Source: Arachis hypogaea
Taxonomy: Eukaryota > Streptophyta > Magnoliopsida > Fabales > Fabaceae
Direction of reading: 5' to 3'
NCBI RefSeq assembly: GCF_003086295.3
Contig: NC_092054.1
Location: 52,497,353-52,561,352, forward strand
DNA: 64,000 bases
Every line of letters starts with the position of its first letter. The stretch's first letter is position 1. A program made the position numbers and the translations under genes. A model generated the notes under the pieces. It was not told where the DNA came from. It made no database searches and worked only from the letters and a program-made list of their open reading frames with translations. Shown here one piece after another: positions 11,416 to 22,270 of this stretch.

Positions 11416-11783
11416 CGTCTAAACTCGGCTAAAGTATGGACTATTATATATTGCTGGAAAGCCCTGGATGTCTACTTTCCAACGCAATTGGAAGCGCGCC
11501 ATTTTGAATTCTGTAGCTCCAGAAAATCTACTTTGAGTGCAGGGAGGTCAGAATCCAACAGCATCAGCAGTCCTTCTTCAACCTCTGAATCTGATTTTTG
11601 CTCAAGTCCCTCAATTTCAGCCAGAAAATACCTGAAATCATAGAAAAATACAAAAACTCATAGTGAAGTCCTGAAATATGAAGTTAACATAAGAACTAAT
11701 GAAAACATCCCTAAAAGTAACTAGATTCTACTAAAAACATACTAAAAACAATGCCAAAAAGCGTATAAATTATCCGCTCATCA

Positions 11784-14720
11784 AGCAATAAAGAGAGAAG
11801 GGGTGACCTAGTTAGGTCGGCCTAAGTGTAGTATCGCCGTAAGTTGGCGGCGTTCCATGTTCTTGGGACTTCATTGCCGTTAAGTCGTTCGAGTTTATAT
11901 GCTCCCTTTCCGATTACCGCCTTGATTCTGTATGGTCCTTCCCAGTTGGGAGTGAGTTTCCCTTCTCCTGGGGTTGGGGGACCGATGTCGTTTCATCGTA
12001 GGACGAGGCCGTCGGTTGCAAATTCTCGTCGGACGACGCCGTAGTTGTACCTTAAGCTGATTCTTTGCTTCAGGGCTAGCTCTTTGATATGAGCTATGCT
12101 TCTTTCTTCGTCAATGAGGTCTCGTTCTGCTTCCTCATCGTTACCCACGACCGTTTTTCTGGGGCTTGGGTCTCCGATCTCTACCGGGATGACCGCCTCT
12201 ACACCGTATGTTAATCGGAAAGGTGTTTCTCCCGTGGTCGTTTGAGGTGTGGTTCGGTATGACCATAGGATCGATTCGAGTTCGTCGGCCCATAGTCCTT
12301 TGGCTTCGTCGAGTCGCTTCTTGAGTCCTTTGAAGATTATTTTGTTCGCGGATTCCACATGTTCGTTTGTTTGGTGGTGTTCTACCGAGCTAAAATGGTG
12401 AGATATGCGTAGCCCTGCTAAAAATTCTCTGAACTTTTTGTCAGCAAATTGGGTTCCGTTGTCCGAGATAACGATCTCGGGGATCCCGAATCGGGTGATG
12501 ATCTGTCGCCAGAGGAATTTTCGGCATTGGGTTGCCGTTATGGAGGCCAGGGGTTCGGCTTCGATCCATTTGGTGTAGTAGTCTATGGCGACGATGAGAT
12601 ACCTGAGTTGACCGGGCGCTGTAGGGAAGGGCCCGACGAGGTCGATCCCCCAAGTGCCGAATGGCCGTTCTGCCGATATGATGCTGAGCTGGTGAGGGGC
12701 GGTTTGGTGGATATTGGCGTGCCTTTGGCATTTGTCGCTATTTTTGACTATTTGTATGGAATCCCGGATAACCGTGGGCCAGAAGTAACCTGCCTTGATG
12801 ATTTTTTGGGCTAATGTTTTACCTCCGACGTGGTGCCTGCAGCAACCCTCGTGGATTTCACGGAGTATGTACTCCGTGTCCCCGGGTTCAATGCATTTGA
12901 GCAGGGGTTGCGAGAATCCACGTTTGTATAGTTGTCCTGCGACAACGGTATAGTTGGCGGCTTCCCTTTTTATCTGTTTTCCCTCTTTGGGGTCCGACGG
13001 CAGTGTTCCGTCGAGGAGGTACCGTAGGATAGGGTAGGTCCAAGATCCCTGGTTCGAGAATGTCAGATGAGCGTTGGTTGTCGTTGACACGGAGGGCGAC
13101 TCAACAACTTCCTGGATTAGCGATTTGTTACCGTGTCCTGGTTTGGTACTGGCTAGTTTGGAGAGTAGGTCGGCCCTGGCGTTTCGTTCCCTAGGAACGT
13201 GTTGTATGGTAACGTGCTCGAATCCGTTTTTCAGTTTATTTACCTTGGCGAGGTATTGTTGGAGTAAGGGATCTCGTGTCTGGTAGTCTCCGTTAATTTG
13301 GGAACTGACTACCTGTGAATCGGTGTTTACCTCTAGGACCTTTGCTCTGACTTCCCGGGCTAGGGCTAGGCCTGCCAAGAGGGCCTCGTATTCTGCTTGG
13401 TTGTTCGATACTGGAAATTTGTATCGTACTGATTATTCGATTACGACTCCATTTTGACTTTCGAGAATGACTCCGGCACCTCCAGAGGTGACGTTCGATG
13501 AGCCGTCAACATGTAGTTTCCACGATTCGGGGGTGGAGTTTCCTGGGGTCATCTCGGCAATAAAGTCAGCCATGGCCTGTGCTTTGATTGCGTACCGGGG
13601 TTTGAACTTGATTTGGAATTGAGATAGTTCGATAGACCACGCTAGCATTCTTCCCGCTAGGTCGGGTTTTTGTAGTACTTGTTTGACTGCCTGGTCGGTT
13701 CGGACCGTCACGGGGTGGGCCTGGAAGTATTATCGTAGGCACCGGGAAGCCGTGAGGAGTGCGAAAGCTAATTTTTCTAGACGTGAGTAGCGAGTTTCCG
13801 CTTCTTGCAAGACTTTGCTTATGAAGTAGATAGGTTCTTGTTCCTTTTTCTTGCTTTCGCGGATGAGTGCTGCTGCGAGTGCCTCTTCCGTTATGGAGAG
13901 GTACAGGTAGAGTGTTTCCCCTGTCTGGGATTTGGCGAGGATTGGTGGTTCCACTAGGACTCTCTTGAAATGTTGGAATGCTTCTTCACATTCTGTCTCC
14001 CACTTGAAAGGGGCTCCTTTTTTCATCAGTTTGAAGAAAAGGATCGCTTTTTGAGCCGATGCCCCGAGAAAGCATGATAATGACGTCAATCGGCCGATGA
14101 GCTTTTGGATGTCTTTGAGGTTTTTTGGGCTCGTCATCTCGAGGATGGTGCGACATTTCTTCGGGTTTGCTTCAATTCCGCGTTGCGTGATCATAAAGCC
14201 GAGGAACTTCCCTGCCTCCATCCCGAAGGCACATTTTGCCGGGTTGAGTCGCATTCGGTGCTTTCGTAGGGTGTTCATTATGACCTTGAGGTCGTCGGTG
14301 AGTTGTTCGTCGGATTCAGTCTTAGCGAGCATGTCGTCTATGTAGACTTCTAGTTTTCTTCTGGACAGGTTTTGAAATATCTTGTTGACAAGTCTTTGAT
14401 AGGTGGCTCCCGTGTTTTTCAAGCCGAAGGGCATCACTGTGTAGCAGTATGTCCCGTCTGGCGTGATGAACGCTGTTTTTTCTTCGTCAGGTCGGTGCAT
14501 TGGAATCTGGTTGTAGCCGGAATATGCGTCCATGAAGTTGAGATATCGGTGGCCGGATGCGGCATCTACTAATCCGTCGATGTTTGGTAGGGGAAAGGCG
14601 TCCTTCGGGCAGGCTTTGTTGAAGTCCGTGTAGTCGACGCACATTCGCTATTTCCCGTTAGATTTTTTCACTAGCACGACGTTGGCTAGCCAGGTCGTGT
14701 AGGGGAGTTCCCAGATGAAG
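11784..14720 (-). mobile_element. Tat-1: Tat-lineage Ty3/gypsy fragment (pol only)
   Basis: Minus-strand pol from the RT N-terminal region to the integrase stop. The 3' end is cut by element B, inserted 38 bp after the stop. The 5' end is cut at about 14,718 by the junction with Tat-2. It has two RNase H modules, as expected of the Tat lineage. It is markedly richer in G+C than its neighbours. Confidence 0.85.
11822..14720 (-). pseudogene. Tat-1 pol fragment (RT, two RNase H, integrase)
   Basis: A single reading frame of about 965 codons stopped by TAG 14648-14650, TAA 13730-13732, TAA 13433-13435 and TGA 11993-11995; natural stop at 11822-11824. RT motifs: PLPNIDGLVDAASG, FMDAYSGYNQI, MPFGLKNTGATYQ and the YIDDM active site. 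An RT-linked RNase H follows. A second, archaeal-type RNase H begins at LHVDGSSN and reaches HVPRERNARADLLSKL. Integrase has a zinc finger ending SDKCQRH, where the first Cys of the CxxC pair is Ser, and a DDE core (GIDLVGPFP, ISDNGTQF, NEHVESANK). The end, NLRRYYT, is typical of Tat integrases. It copied element RNA and inserted the cDNA; now inactive. Confidence 0.88.
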
Positions 14721-16938
14721 TATCATTTATGATGGTGTAGTATTGTGCCTCCCGTTTTAACCTCTTTGCTTCCTTGTTATCTGTAGGTAGTGCTTCTATT
14801 TTGAGATAATTAATTATAGGAGTCATCCATCCTTGATTCAGACCTATTATGGTTAGGATTTTTTCTTCTTCCGAGATTGACGGGTTCTGCAGCATCTCTT
14901 GGATGAGGCTTCTATTGTTGCTCCCTGGTTTGGTGCTGGCTAATTTTGAGAGTGCATCAGCTCGAGCATTTTGTTCTCGGGGTATATGGCGGATCTCATA
15001 TTCCCCGAGTTGTCCGAGCTGTTCCTTGGCTTTGTCTAAGTACTTTTTCATGGTGGGATCCTTGGTTTGGTAGCTCCCTGCTACTTGTGAAGTGACTACC
15101 TGTGAGTCGCTGAAGATGATAAGTTTTTGAGCTCCAACCTCCTTAGCCAACTTCAAACCAGCTAGTAATGCCTCATACTCGGCTTGAAACCCGAATTTGA
15201 GGGAAAGTTCGATTTGGGTTCCCTGGTCACTTTCAATTATCACACCCGTGCCACTTCCAGTTTTGTTTGCGGAACCATCTACATAGAGATTCCATTCTGT
15301 AGGGATTTCCGGGGTGTCTATAAATTCTGCAATGAAGTCGGCCAAATATTGCAATTTGATGGCTGTCCGAGCTTCATATTGAGGGTCGAATTCAGACAAC
15401 TCGATTGCCCATTGTAAGATTCTTCCTGCTAAATCTGTCTTCTGTAGAATGCCTTTTATGGGCTGGTTGGTCCGAACCCTGATAATGTGGGCTTGGAAGT
15501 ATGGACGAAGTCGTCGAAATGTTAATATGAGAGCATAGGCGAATTTTTCTATTTTTTGGTAGTTCAGTTTGGATCCTTGTAATGCTTTGCTGATGAAGTA
15601 TACAGGCTGTTGCCCATTGTCATCTTCTCGGACTAGTGCTAAGACTACTGCCCGATTGCCTACTGCGAGGTACAATACAAGTGGTTCTCCTTCTCGTGGC
15701 CGAGTTAGGATAGGTGGTTGTCCCAGGAATCTTTTGAAATCTTGGAAGGCCTGCTCGCACTCTGTTGTCCATTCGAATCTCTTTCCCTTCCTTAGAGTGG
15801 CGTAGAAGGGTAGGGATCTTATTACCGATCCGGCTAGGAATCTAGACAAGGCTGCCAGTCTTCCGTTGAGTTGTTGTACCTCTTTGACACAGGTCAGACT
15901 TTTCATATTGAGTATAGCCTTGCATTTATCCGGATTTGCTTCAATTCCCCTTTGTGTGAGCATAAAACCCAAGAATTTTCTGGCTTCTACTGCGAAGGTG
16001 CATTTTGCAGGGTTGAATCGCATGCCATGCCTTCTTATAGTGTTGAATACTTGGGTGAGGTCGGATAGTAACGTCTCTTCACTTTGCGTTTTTATTAACA
16101 TGTCGTCCACATAGACTTCCATGATTTTCCCGATGTGGTCTGCAAAGACCTTATTCATTAATCTCTGATAAGTAGCTTCCGCGTTTTTGAGTCCGAAAGG
16201 CATGACGATGTAGCAGTAGTTTGCTTTTGGGGTTAAGAATGAAGTTTTTTCTTGATCGGGTGGGTACATCAGGATTCGATTGTACCCCGAATAAGGGTCC
16301 ATAAACGAGAGGTATGTATATCCGGAGGAGACATCCACCAGAGCGTCGATACTTGGGAGTGGATATGGATCCTTTGTGCAGGCTTTGTTGAGATCAGTGT
16401 AGTCGGTTCACATCTGCCACTTCCCGTTTGATTTTTTCACCAAGACGACGTTAGCTAGCCATAGTGGGTACTTAACTTCTCTTATGAATCCTGCCTCCAG
16501 TAAAGCTTGTATTTGTTCTTCCACAGCTTGGGATCGTTCTGGTCCGAGCTTTCTGCGTCTCTGCTGTACTGGCCGAGATCCTAGATAAACTGCCAGCTTG
16601 TGGCACATTAACTTTGGGTCTATGCCGGGCATGTCTGCGGCTTTCCATGCAAAGAAGTCGACATTGTCTCTTAAAAACTATATTAGTTATTCTTTTATGT
16701 CTCTTTTTAGGATTATGCCAATATTGGTTGCTTTGTCTGGGACATCTCTGATCTGGACTTTTTCTACTTCGCCTTCGGGTTATGGACGGAGTTCTTCCCG
16801 TCCTCGAACTCCACCAAGTTCGATGGTGTGGATTTCTTCTCCTCTGCCTCTGAGGTTTAGACTTTCGTTATAACAACGGCGTGCCGTTTTCTGGTCTGCT
16901 CTTATTGTAGCTATTCCTTCTATGGTTGGAAACTTCAT
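14718..16938 (-). pseudogene. Tat-2 left copy: RT and RNase H part of pol
   Basis: The RT core has VDVSSGYTYLSFMDPYSGYN, MPFGLKNAEATYQRLMNK and an intact YVDDM site near 16,100. An RT-linked RNase H and then a Tat-type second RNase H (YVDGSANKTGSGTG, IFSDSQVVTSQ, HIPREQNARADALSKL) follow. The frame is open from 16338 to 14686 except that it crosses into Tat-1 sequence out of frame after INDT. Stops and shifts lie upstream (a stop near 16,400 and the ends of the 16632-16408 segment). An 18-bp deletion removes part of the NNQAEYEAL motif of the second RNase H. Integrase is missing. Confidence 0.8.
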
Positions 16939-17034
16939 ACACAGGTGTGGAGTCGAGACTACTGCCGAGCTGGTTTAATGTTGTCCGACCTATTAGGGCA
17001 TTGTAGGCTGAACTCACGTCGACCACGATATAGT

Positions 17035-18604
17035 CTATATTGAGTGTCCTTGACCGGTTTCCTTTTCCAAAGGTCGTGTGTAGTGAGATGTACCCAGGCC
17101 GAGTTTGTCGAAGGCAGTTTTGAACAAAATGTCAGCTGAGCTTCCTTGGTCCACTAGTGTGTGGTGGAGATTTGCATTAGCCAATATGATAGTGATGACC
17201 ATGGGATCATCATGTCCCGAGATGATGCCGGCTGCGTCTTCTTTAGTAAAAGTAATTGTGGGGATGTCGGGTGCTTCCTCTCTTCCCTCGACATGATATA
17301 CATCTTTAAGATGTCTTTTGCGAGATGATTTGGAGATTCCTTCCCCTGCGAATCCTCCATGTATCATGTGGACATGTCTGTCCGGGGTACGAAGGTGGTC
17401 GTTCAGTTCGTCCGACATCTTCGTCCCTACTTCTTTTTCTTGGTTCCTCAGCTCGACTGGCTAAGTACCGATCTAATTTTTCCTCTCTTACTAATTTCTC
17501 TATGACATTTTTTAAGTCGAAACATTCGTTGGTAGAGTGTCCTTAGATTCGATGGTATTCACAATATTCACCCCGATTTCCTCCTCCTTTTTTATTTTTG
17601 AGTGGTCGAGCTAGGGGAATTTTTTCAGTATGGCAAACTTCTCTGTAGACGTCCACAAGGGATACCCGAAGAGGGGTGTAATTGTGGTATTTTTTTTATC
17701 TTTTCCCCATGTTGATCTTCTTTCTTTTTGGACTCTTTATCCTTATCTCGGGAGGAGTAGGAGAATCCGGGCTTTGAGGCTTCTGCTAGTCGATAGTTTT
17801 CCTCCATGTTGATGTACTTCTCTGCTCGTTCTTGCACTTCGTTTAGAGATGTGGGATATTTTTTAATATAGAGTGGCTAAAGGATCCCTCTCGCAAGCCA
17901 TTGATGAGACCCTTAATGGCGGCCTCTGTTGGTAGACTTTGTATGTCTAGACATGTTTTGTTGAATCTTTCCATGTAACTACGGAGATTTTCCTGATCTC
18001 CTTGCTTGATTCCTAATAGACTTGGGGCGTGCTTAGCTTTCTCTTTTTGGATGGAGAACCTGGCCAGAAACTTCTTGGCTAAGTCGTCGAAGCTTGAGAT
18101 GGACCTAGGGGGTAGATTGTCAAACCATTTAATCGTTGTCTTTGTTAAAGTAGTCGGAAAGGCTTTGCAGCGGACTGCATCTGAGGCATCGGTGAGGTAC
18201 ATTCGACTTCTGAAATTACTGAGGTGATGACTGGGATCTGCTGTGCCATCGTATAGAGTTATGTCAGGAAGTTTGAAGTCTTTTGGGATTTTGGTCCTCA
18301 TGATTTCTTTGGTGAATAGGTCTTGGTCTTTACAGGGGCTGTCTTCGTGACTGGATCGGTTTGTTTTGGCTTTGAGATCTGCTTCGAGTTTTAGGAGCTT
18401 GTCCTTTAACTCGCGGCGCCGCCTAACTTCCCTTCGTAGGTCTCTCTCAGCTTTTCGTTGATGCTTCACCTCTTTTTCGAGTTGTTTTAGGCGGTTTTGG
18501 AGTGCCTCCATGGCTTCCGCGTTTGGTGAATCTTTGTCTTTGTTAGGTTGAGGAGTATCTTTTGGTGTAGGGTCTGCATTTTTGTTTGGCGTTCTGTCCA
18601 CCAA
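17035..18604 (-). pseudogene. Tat-2 left copy: gag and protease, broken
   Basis: From 18604 to 17843 a frame encodes a charged coiled coil (RLKQLEKEV...RREVRRRRELKDKLL), then a Retrotrans_gag-type core (IPKDFKLPDITLYDGTADP, FRSRMYLTDASDAVRCKAF, FDDLAKKFLARFS, YMERFNKTCLDIQSL). Further segments follow in other frames to the protease, whose active site LVDQGSSADILF lies at about 17,100-17,160. No ATG begins the frame near 18604; the first internal ATG is MEALQNRL. A ~68-bp deletion follows the protease active-site region. Frameshifts near 17840 and 17420 inactivate it. Confidence 0.8.
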
Positions 18605-18661
18605 ACCAGAGTTGTGGTCATTGTCCTGGTCATCCGCTATGTGGATGGAATGACTTCCAGG

Positions 18662-18680
18662 TTCCCCGGTAACGGCGCCA
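18662..18680 (-). promoter_or_regulatory. Primer binding site, Tat-2 left copy
   Basis: Minus strand TGGCGCCGTTACCGGGGAA, tRNA-Asp-like with one change (C>T) compared with the right copy. It lies next to the LTR end. Confidence 0.8.
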
Positions 18681-18681
18681 A

Positions 18682-19212
18682 TGTTCCGAGGGTTACCTAA
18701 AACTGTAGGTCGATCTCGGACGAGATCTTCTGTACTAGTCGGAGATGACGTATCCGGCTGATGGATGGTGGCCGGAGCTGCCGTGTCCGACTTGTTGGAC
18801 TTGGTGGCGGTGCTGATCCTTCATCACCGGAGGGTGGTGGTACCTGCAAGGGACTCCGGTGCTTAAGTTAGCAAGGGTATTATGCAGGTTTTTAGTAGAA
18901 TCAGAGTATGAGTTATACCTGGGTGCTCCAGTGTATTTATAATGGTGAGGAGTGACCCTTCTGGGGATAAGATAGTTATCTTATCCTATCTTATCTTTAG
19001 GTGAGGTCATCTTATCTTCAAGGGAACTGCCTTTATCTTTCTAGGCTTTGGCTACCTTTAGATTTGGGTTGTGTTTCTTCGTTTGGGCCTTCTTGGGCCT
19101 CTGTAGTGATTTGGCCGAGCTCTTGAAGAGGTCGGATAGTCTGACCTGAAAAGGTCGGTCGACTTGTCGTTAAAACATCCCGGGTCAGACAGCTCGACCC
19201 AGGGTATGAACA
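18682..19212 (-). repeat. Tat-2 left copy 5' LTR (531 bp)
   Basis: Minus strand TGTTCATACC...CCTCGGAACA, with 5-bp inverted ends TGTTC/GAACA. It has the same length as the right copy at 40958-41488. The outer flank is CTAAC in both. Confidence 0.88.
18934..18941 (-). promoter_or_regulatory. LTR TATA box, Tat-2 left copy
   Basis: Minus strand TATAAATA within the short LTR; the right copy has it at 41210-41217. Confidence 0.45.
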
Positions 19213-19953
19213 CTAACCTTGCCAAAGTGGAGGGCTTGTCCGCCACCTTGTAGAGTTCTAGAGGTATGATTTAATGAACTTCTAGTTTCTCTCCGTTCAT
19301 GATGCTATGGATCATGATAGCCCGGTCTATTGTAACTTCAGACCGGTTGCTAGTAGGAATGATAGAGCGTTGGATGAACTCCAACCATCCCCTAGCCACG
19401 GGTTTGAGGTCAAGCCTTCTTAATTGAACCGGCTTGCCTCTTGAGTCTCTCTTCCATTGGGCTCCTTCCATACAGATGTCCATGAGGACTTGGTCCAACC
19501 TTTGATCAAAGTTGACCCTTCTAGTGAAAGGATGAGGATCTCCTCTCATCATTGGCAAGTTAAATGTCAACCTCACATTTTCCAGAATGAAATCCTAGTA
19601 ATTCCTCCGAACCATTGTGAGCCAATTCTTTGGGTTCGGGTTCATACTTTGATCATGGTTCTTAGTGATCCATGCATTAGCATAGAACTCTTGAACCATT
19701 AAGATTCCGACTTGTTGGATTGGGTTGGTGAGAGCTTCCCAACCTCTTCTTCGAATCTCACATCAGATCTCCGGATATTCATCCTCTTTGAGCATGAAGG
19801 GGACCTCGGGGATCACCTATTTCTTGGCCACAACTTTATAGAAGTAGTCTTGATGGACCTTTGAGATGAATCTCTCCATCTCCCATGACTCGGAGGTGGA
19901 AGCAATTGCCTTCCCTTTCCTCTTTTTAAAGGTTTCTCCGGCCTTAGGTGCAA
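19213..19953 (-). pseudogene. Element E left fragment: downstream ORF (plant transposon-type protein), truncated
   Basis: Homologous to the right copy and to the element C ORF at 32145. The start codon is lost (ATG to TTG at 19951-19953). A TGA shared with the right copy, a TAG near 19595 and a TAA near 19280 break the frame. Recognisable blocks are EFYAN-AWI, FTRRVNFDQRLDQVLMDICM, LKPVARGWLEFIQRSIIPTSNRSEVTIDRA and IMNGEKLEVH. The Tat-2 LTR truncates it. The domain is the one usually labelled 'putative plant transposon protein'; its function is unknown. Confidence 0.75.
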
Positions 19954-19989
19954 TTGATGGTTATGGAAAAACAAAAAATCAGAGCTTAT

Positions 19990-20030
19990 CCCACACCAAA
20001 CTTAGAAGTTTTGCTCGTCCTTGAGCAAAA
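19990..20030 (-). promoter_or_regulatory. Hairpin B plus PPT-like motif, element E left fragment
   Basis: Minus strand stem TTTTGCTC / GAGCAAAA around AAGGAC, then ACTTCTAAGTTTGGTGTGGG. It lies about 55 nt before the lost start of the downstream ORF. Confidence 0.65.
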
Positions 20031-20429
20031 GAAGAAAGAAAGGACTAGAAGAAGAAGAAATGGAGGAGATGGAGGGGAGTAGTGGTTTCGGCCAAGGGGG
20101 GTTAAGTGTGTATGAGTTGTGAAATTGAAGGTTGTAAGGAGGGGTATTTATAGGGTAGGGGAGAGAGGGAATAAGTTTGAATTTGAATGGTAAGGTAGTG
20201 GGGTTTTATGATGGATGGATGTGAGTGGTGAAGAGGTTGTGGGGAAGAGGGTAGGATTTGATAGGTGAATGGGATTTGGGGAAGAGATATTGATGGGATT
20301 GGTCAAAGGTATTTGGGGAAGAGTGTTATGGAGAGGTGTGAAAAGGAGAGAGAGTGAGTTGGGGTAGGTGGGGATCCTGTGGGGTCCACAGATCCTGAGG
20401 TGTCAAGAAATTCTGCTCCCTGTACCATT
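20031..20429 (-). other. Element E left fragment: leader of downstream ORF
   Basis: G-rich on the plus strand (purine-rich GGAGA/GGGGAAGAG runs). No ORF. Aligns with 42308-42707 and, loosely, 5278-5633. Confidence 0.55.
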
Positions 20430-20636
20430 CTGGCATTCAAACGCCCTCAGTGTGCCAATACTGGCGTTAAACGCCAGCTCTGCTACCTTTTCTGGCGTTA
20501 AATGCCAGTCTGCTGCCCTTTTCTGGCGTTTAACACCAGCCAGACACCCTTTTCTGACGTTAAACGCCCAGAATGCTGCCAGACTAGGCGTTAAACGCCC
20601 ATTCTGCTATCCTTACTGGCGTTTAAATGCCAGTAA
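20430..20636. repeat. GGCGTTNAACGCC palindrome array, element E left fragment
   Basis: Seven copies of the palindrome, most with a central A or T (GGCGTTAAACGCC, GGCGTTTAACACC), spaced 25-32 bp apart. The right copy has about two more units. Confidence 0.8.
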
Positions 20637-20779
20637 GCCTGTCCTCCAGGGTGTGCTATTTTTTATGCTATTTTTTTATTTTGCTTTAATTCTGCAGTTA
20701 TTTTTATGACTTCACATGATCATCAACCTAAAGAAAACATAAAATGACAATGGAATATAAATAAATATAATTAAATAAC

Positions 20780-20803
20780 ATTGAGTTGCCTCCCAATAAG
20801 CGC
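20780..20803 (-). promoter_or_regulatory. Hairpin A, element E left fragment
   Basis: Minus strand ATTGGG-AGGCAA-CTCAAT. One C>T change versus the right copy converts a G-C pair to G-U, so the RNA stem is kept. Confidence 0.7.
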
Positions 20804-20846
20804 TTCTTTAATGTCAATAGCTTGACAGTGAGCTCTTAGAGAGCTT

Positions 20847-22270
20847 TGATAAACCCCATTCAGAAGGTTTATCTTGTGTTGCATTTAGAGGATTTTATCA
20901 CCTTTTTCCACATTTATTCAATGGAATAGCATGGTTTTATAACTTCTCCTTTAATTGTGCTTAAGAGTGAAAACATGCTTTTTAGGTCTTACAATAGCTA
21001 AATTTAATTTACCTTGATTCTATTAGGTGCCTTGATATGTTTGTTAGGTGATTTCAGATTTAGGAGGCAAAGATTGGATCAAGAGAATGAAGGAAAAGCA
21101 TGTAACAATGGAGAACTCATGAAGAAATGAAGGAAGTACAAAAGCTGTCAAGCCGACCTCTTCGCACTCAATCGACCATAACTTGAGCTACGAAAGTCCA
21201 AATGATGCGGTTCTAGTTGCGTTGGAAAGCTAACATCCGAAGCTTCGAAATAATATGAGATTTGCCATAGTTGCATCGTGGATATGGGTGCGCACGCGCA
21301 CGATACGCGTATGCGCCGATTTGCATGTGATTCATTAAATGCAAATTCGTGGCCAACAAATTCTAAAGCCTTGTGGGCTCAATCCAACTCATTTATGATA
21401 CTATTTAAGCCAAGGATTGAAAGGGAATTGACATACTTTACATACTTTTGATCATTAGTTTAAGTTTTAGGATTAGTTTTAGTTAGTTTCAGAGAGAGAA
21501 GCTCTCACTTCTGTCTAGAATTAGGATTAGGATTAGATCTAGATCTAGCTCTTCTTCTCTCTTTTAATTTTCCTTTTTCTTCCCTAATTGTTCTCTTGTA
21601 GTTGTAGAATTCTTCTTCTCCTGTAAGTCCTTTGTATTGTTAGTTGTAGTTTATGAACTTTCTTTTGTAGATCTACATTTCTTCTTCAATGCAATTGGTA
21701 AGTTCTTTGTTGTTTCATGATTGTTTTCCTTTTCTTTTGTTGATCTCTTGCTATTCTAGTTAGATCTCTCTTTAATTCTTTCAATTCATGTTGTTTGCTT
21801 TTGTTGCCTTCTATGTGTTTGTTAAAATGCTTCTTTTAGTTATGAGTTTACTTTTCTATTGTTTTGCCTTTCTATTGTTAATCTCTTACTTTTGTAGTTG
21901 TAGATTCCTTTAATTCTTGCAATTTACTATGCTTTTCTTTTGTGCCTTCCAAGTGTTTGATGAAATGCTTGGTTGGATTTTAGAGTAGATTTTGTTTCTC
22001 TTGGCTTGGGAAGGTAACTTAGGAACTCTTGAGTTACTAATGTCCAAGTGATTGATGATTGGGAGTCATTAACTCTAGATCTCACTAATTGATTTGGTGG
22101 AGAACTAGGACTTATGGACTTGGATTGACATAGCTCATTTGACTTTCCTTTATTAGTTAGAGGATGACTTAATGGGGTTGATCCTTGCCAATTCTCATGT
22201 TGTGGTTAGTGATTAGGATAGAGATCATTGACCACCAACCCTTGCCAAGGCCTTTTTAGTTGTTAGTTTA
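20847..22270 (+). repeat. Element D LTR, left copy, truncated at 3' end
   Basis: Begins TGATAAACCCCATT after AGCTT and aligns with 43194-44625 and 49656-51075. The last ~250 bp and the whole element interior are missing at the junction after 22270. It carries a CpG-rich palindromic patch (GCGCACGCGCACGATACGCG) near 21,290 and a TATTTAAG box near 21,402. Confidence 0.85.

Larger units (their letters stand above)
5273..11783 (-). mobile_element. Element B: Athila-type gag-protease element without RT/integrase
   Basis: Minus-strand order: 5' LTR (10161-11783), tRNA-Asp primer site, 1.8-kb leader, gag-protease (8339-6006), hairpin A (5956-5941), palindrome array (5802-5634). The downstream ORF and 3' LTR are cut off by element A. 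The protease runs straight into the post-pol signals, so RT, RNase H and integrase are cleanly absent. Element E has the same organisation, so this is a family trait. The LTR ends and the sequence after the primer site match element C, the likely autonomous helper. Confidence 0.85.
10161..11783 (-). repeat. Element B 5' LTR (1623 bp)
   Basis: Minus strand TGATGAGCGGATAATTTATA...TTTCGTGCACCA. The ends equal those of element C's LTRs and the central part is homologous to them (for example the segment around 10740-10830 versus 24775-24850). It contains a palindrome cluster and a TATA box. Confidence 0.88.
14718..19212 (-). mobile_element. Tat-2, left copy (5' part)
   Basis: Minus-strand 5' LTR, primer site, gag, protease, RT and both RNase H modules. 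It ends at about 14,718 where integrase should begin. Nearly every base can be aligned to the right copy at 36,911-41,488, with scattered substitutions, an 18-bp deletion near 15,187 and a ~68-bp deletion near 17,096. The LTR sits in element E at the same base as in the right copy, so both derive from one insertion. Confidence 0.85.
19213..20846 (-). mobile_element. Element E, left fragment (post-pol part)
   Basis: Minus-strand hairpin A, palindrome array, leader, hairpin B and the first two thirds of the downstream ORF, cut by the Tat-2 LTR. The other end is the element D LTR preceded by AGCTT, as in the right copy. In a 142-bp sample I count 5 differences from 41547-41688. Confidence 0.8.

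Noticed and set aside
12449..12814. 121-codon plus-strand frame
   Set aside because: Antisense shadow of the Tat-1 integrase frame, caused by its high G+C.
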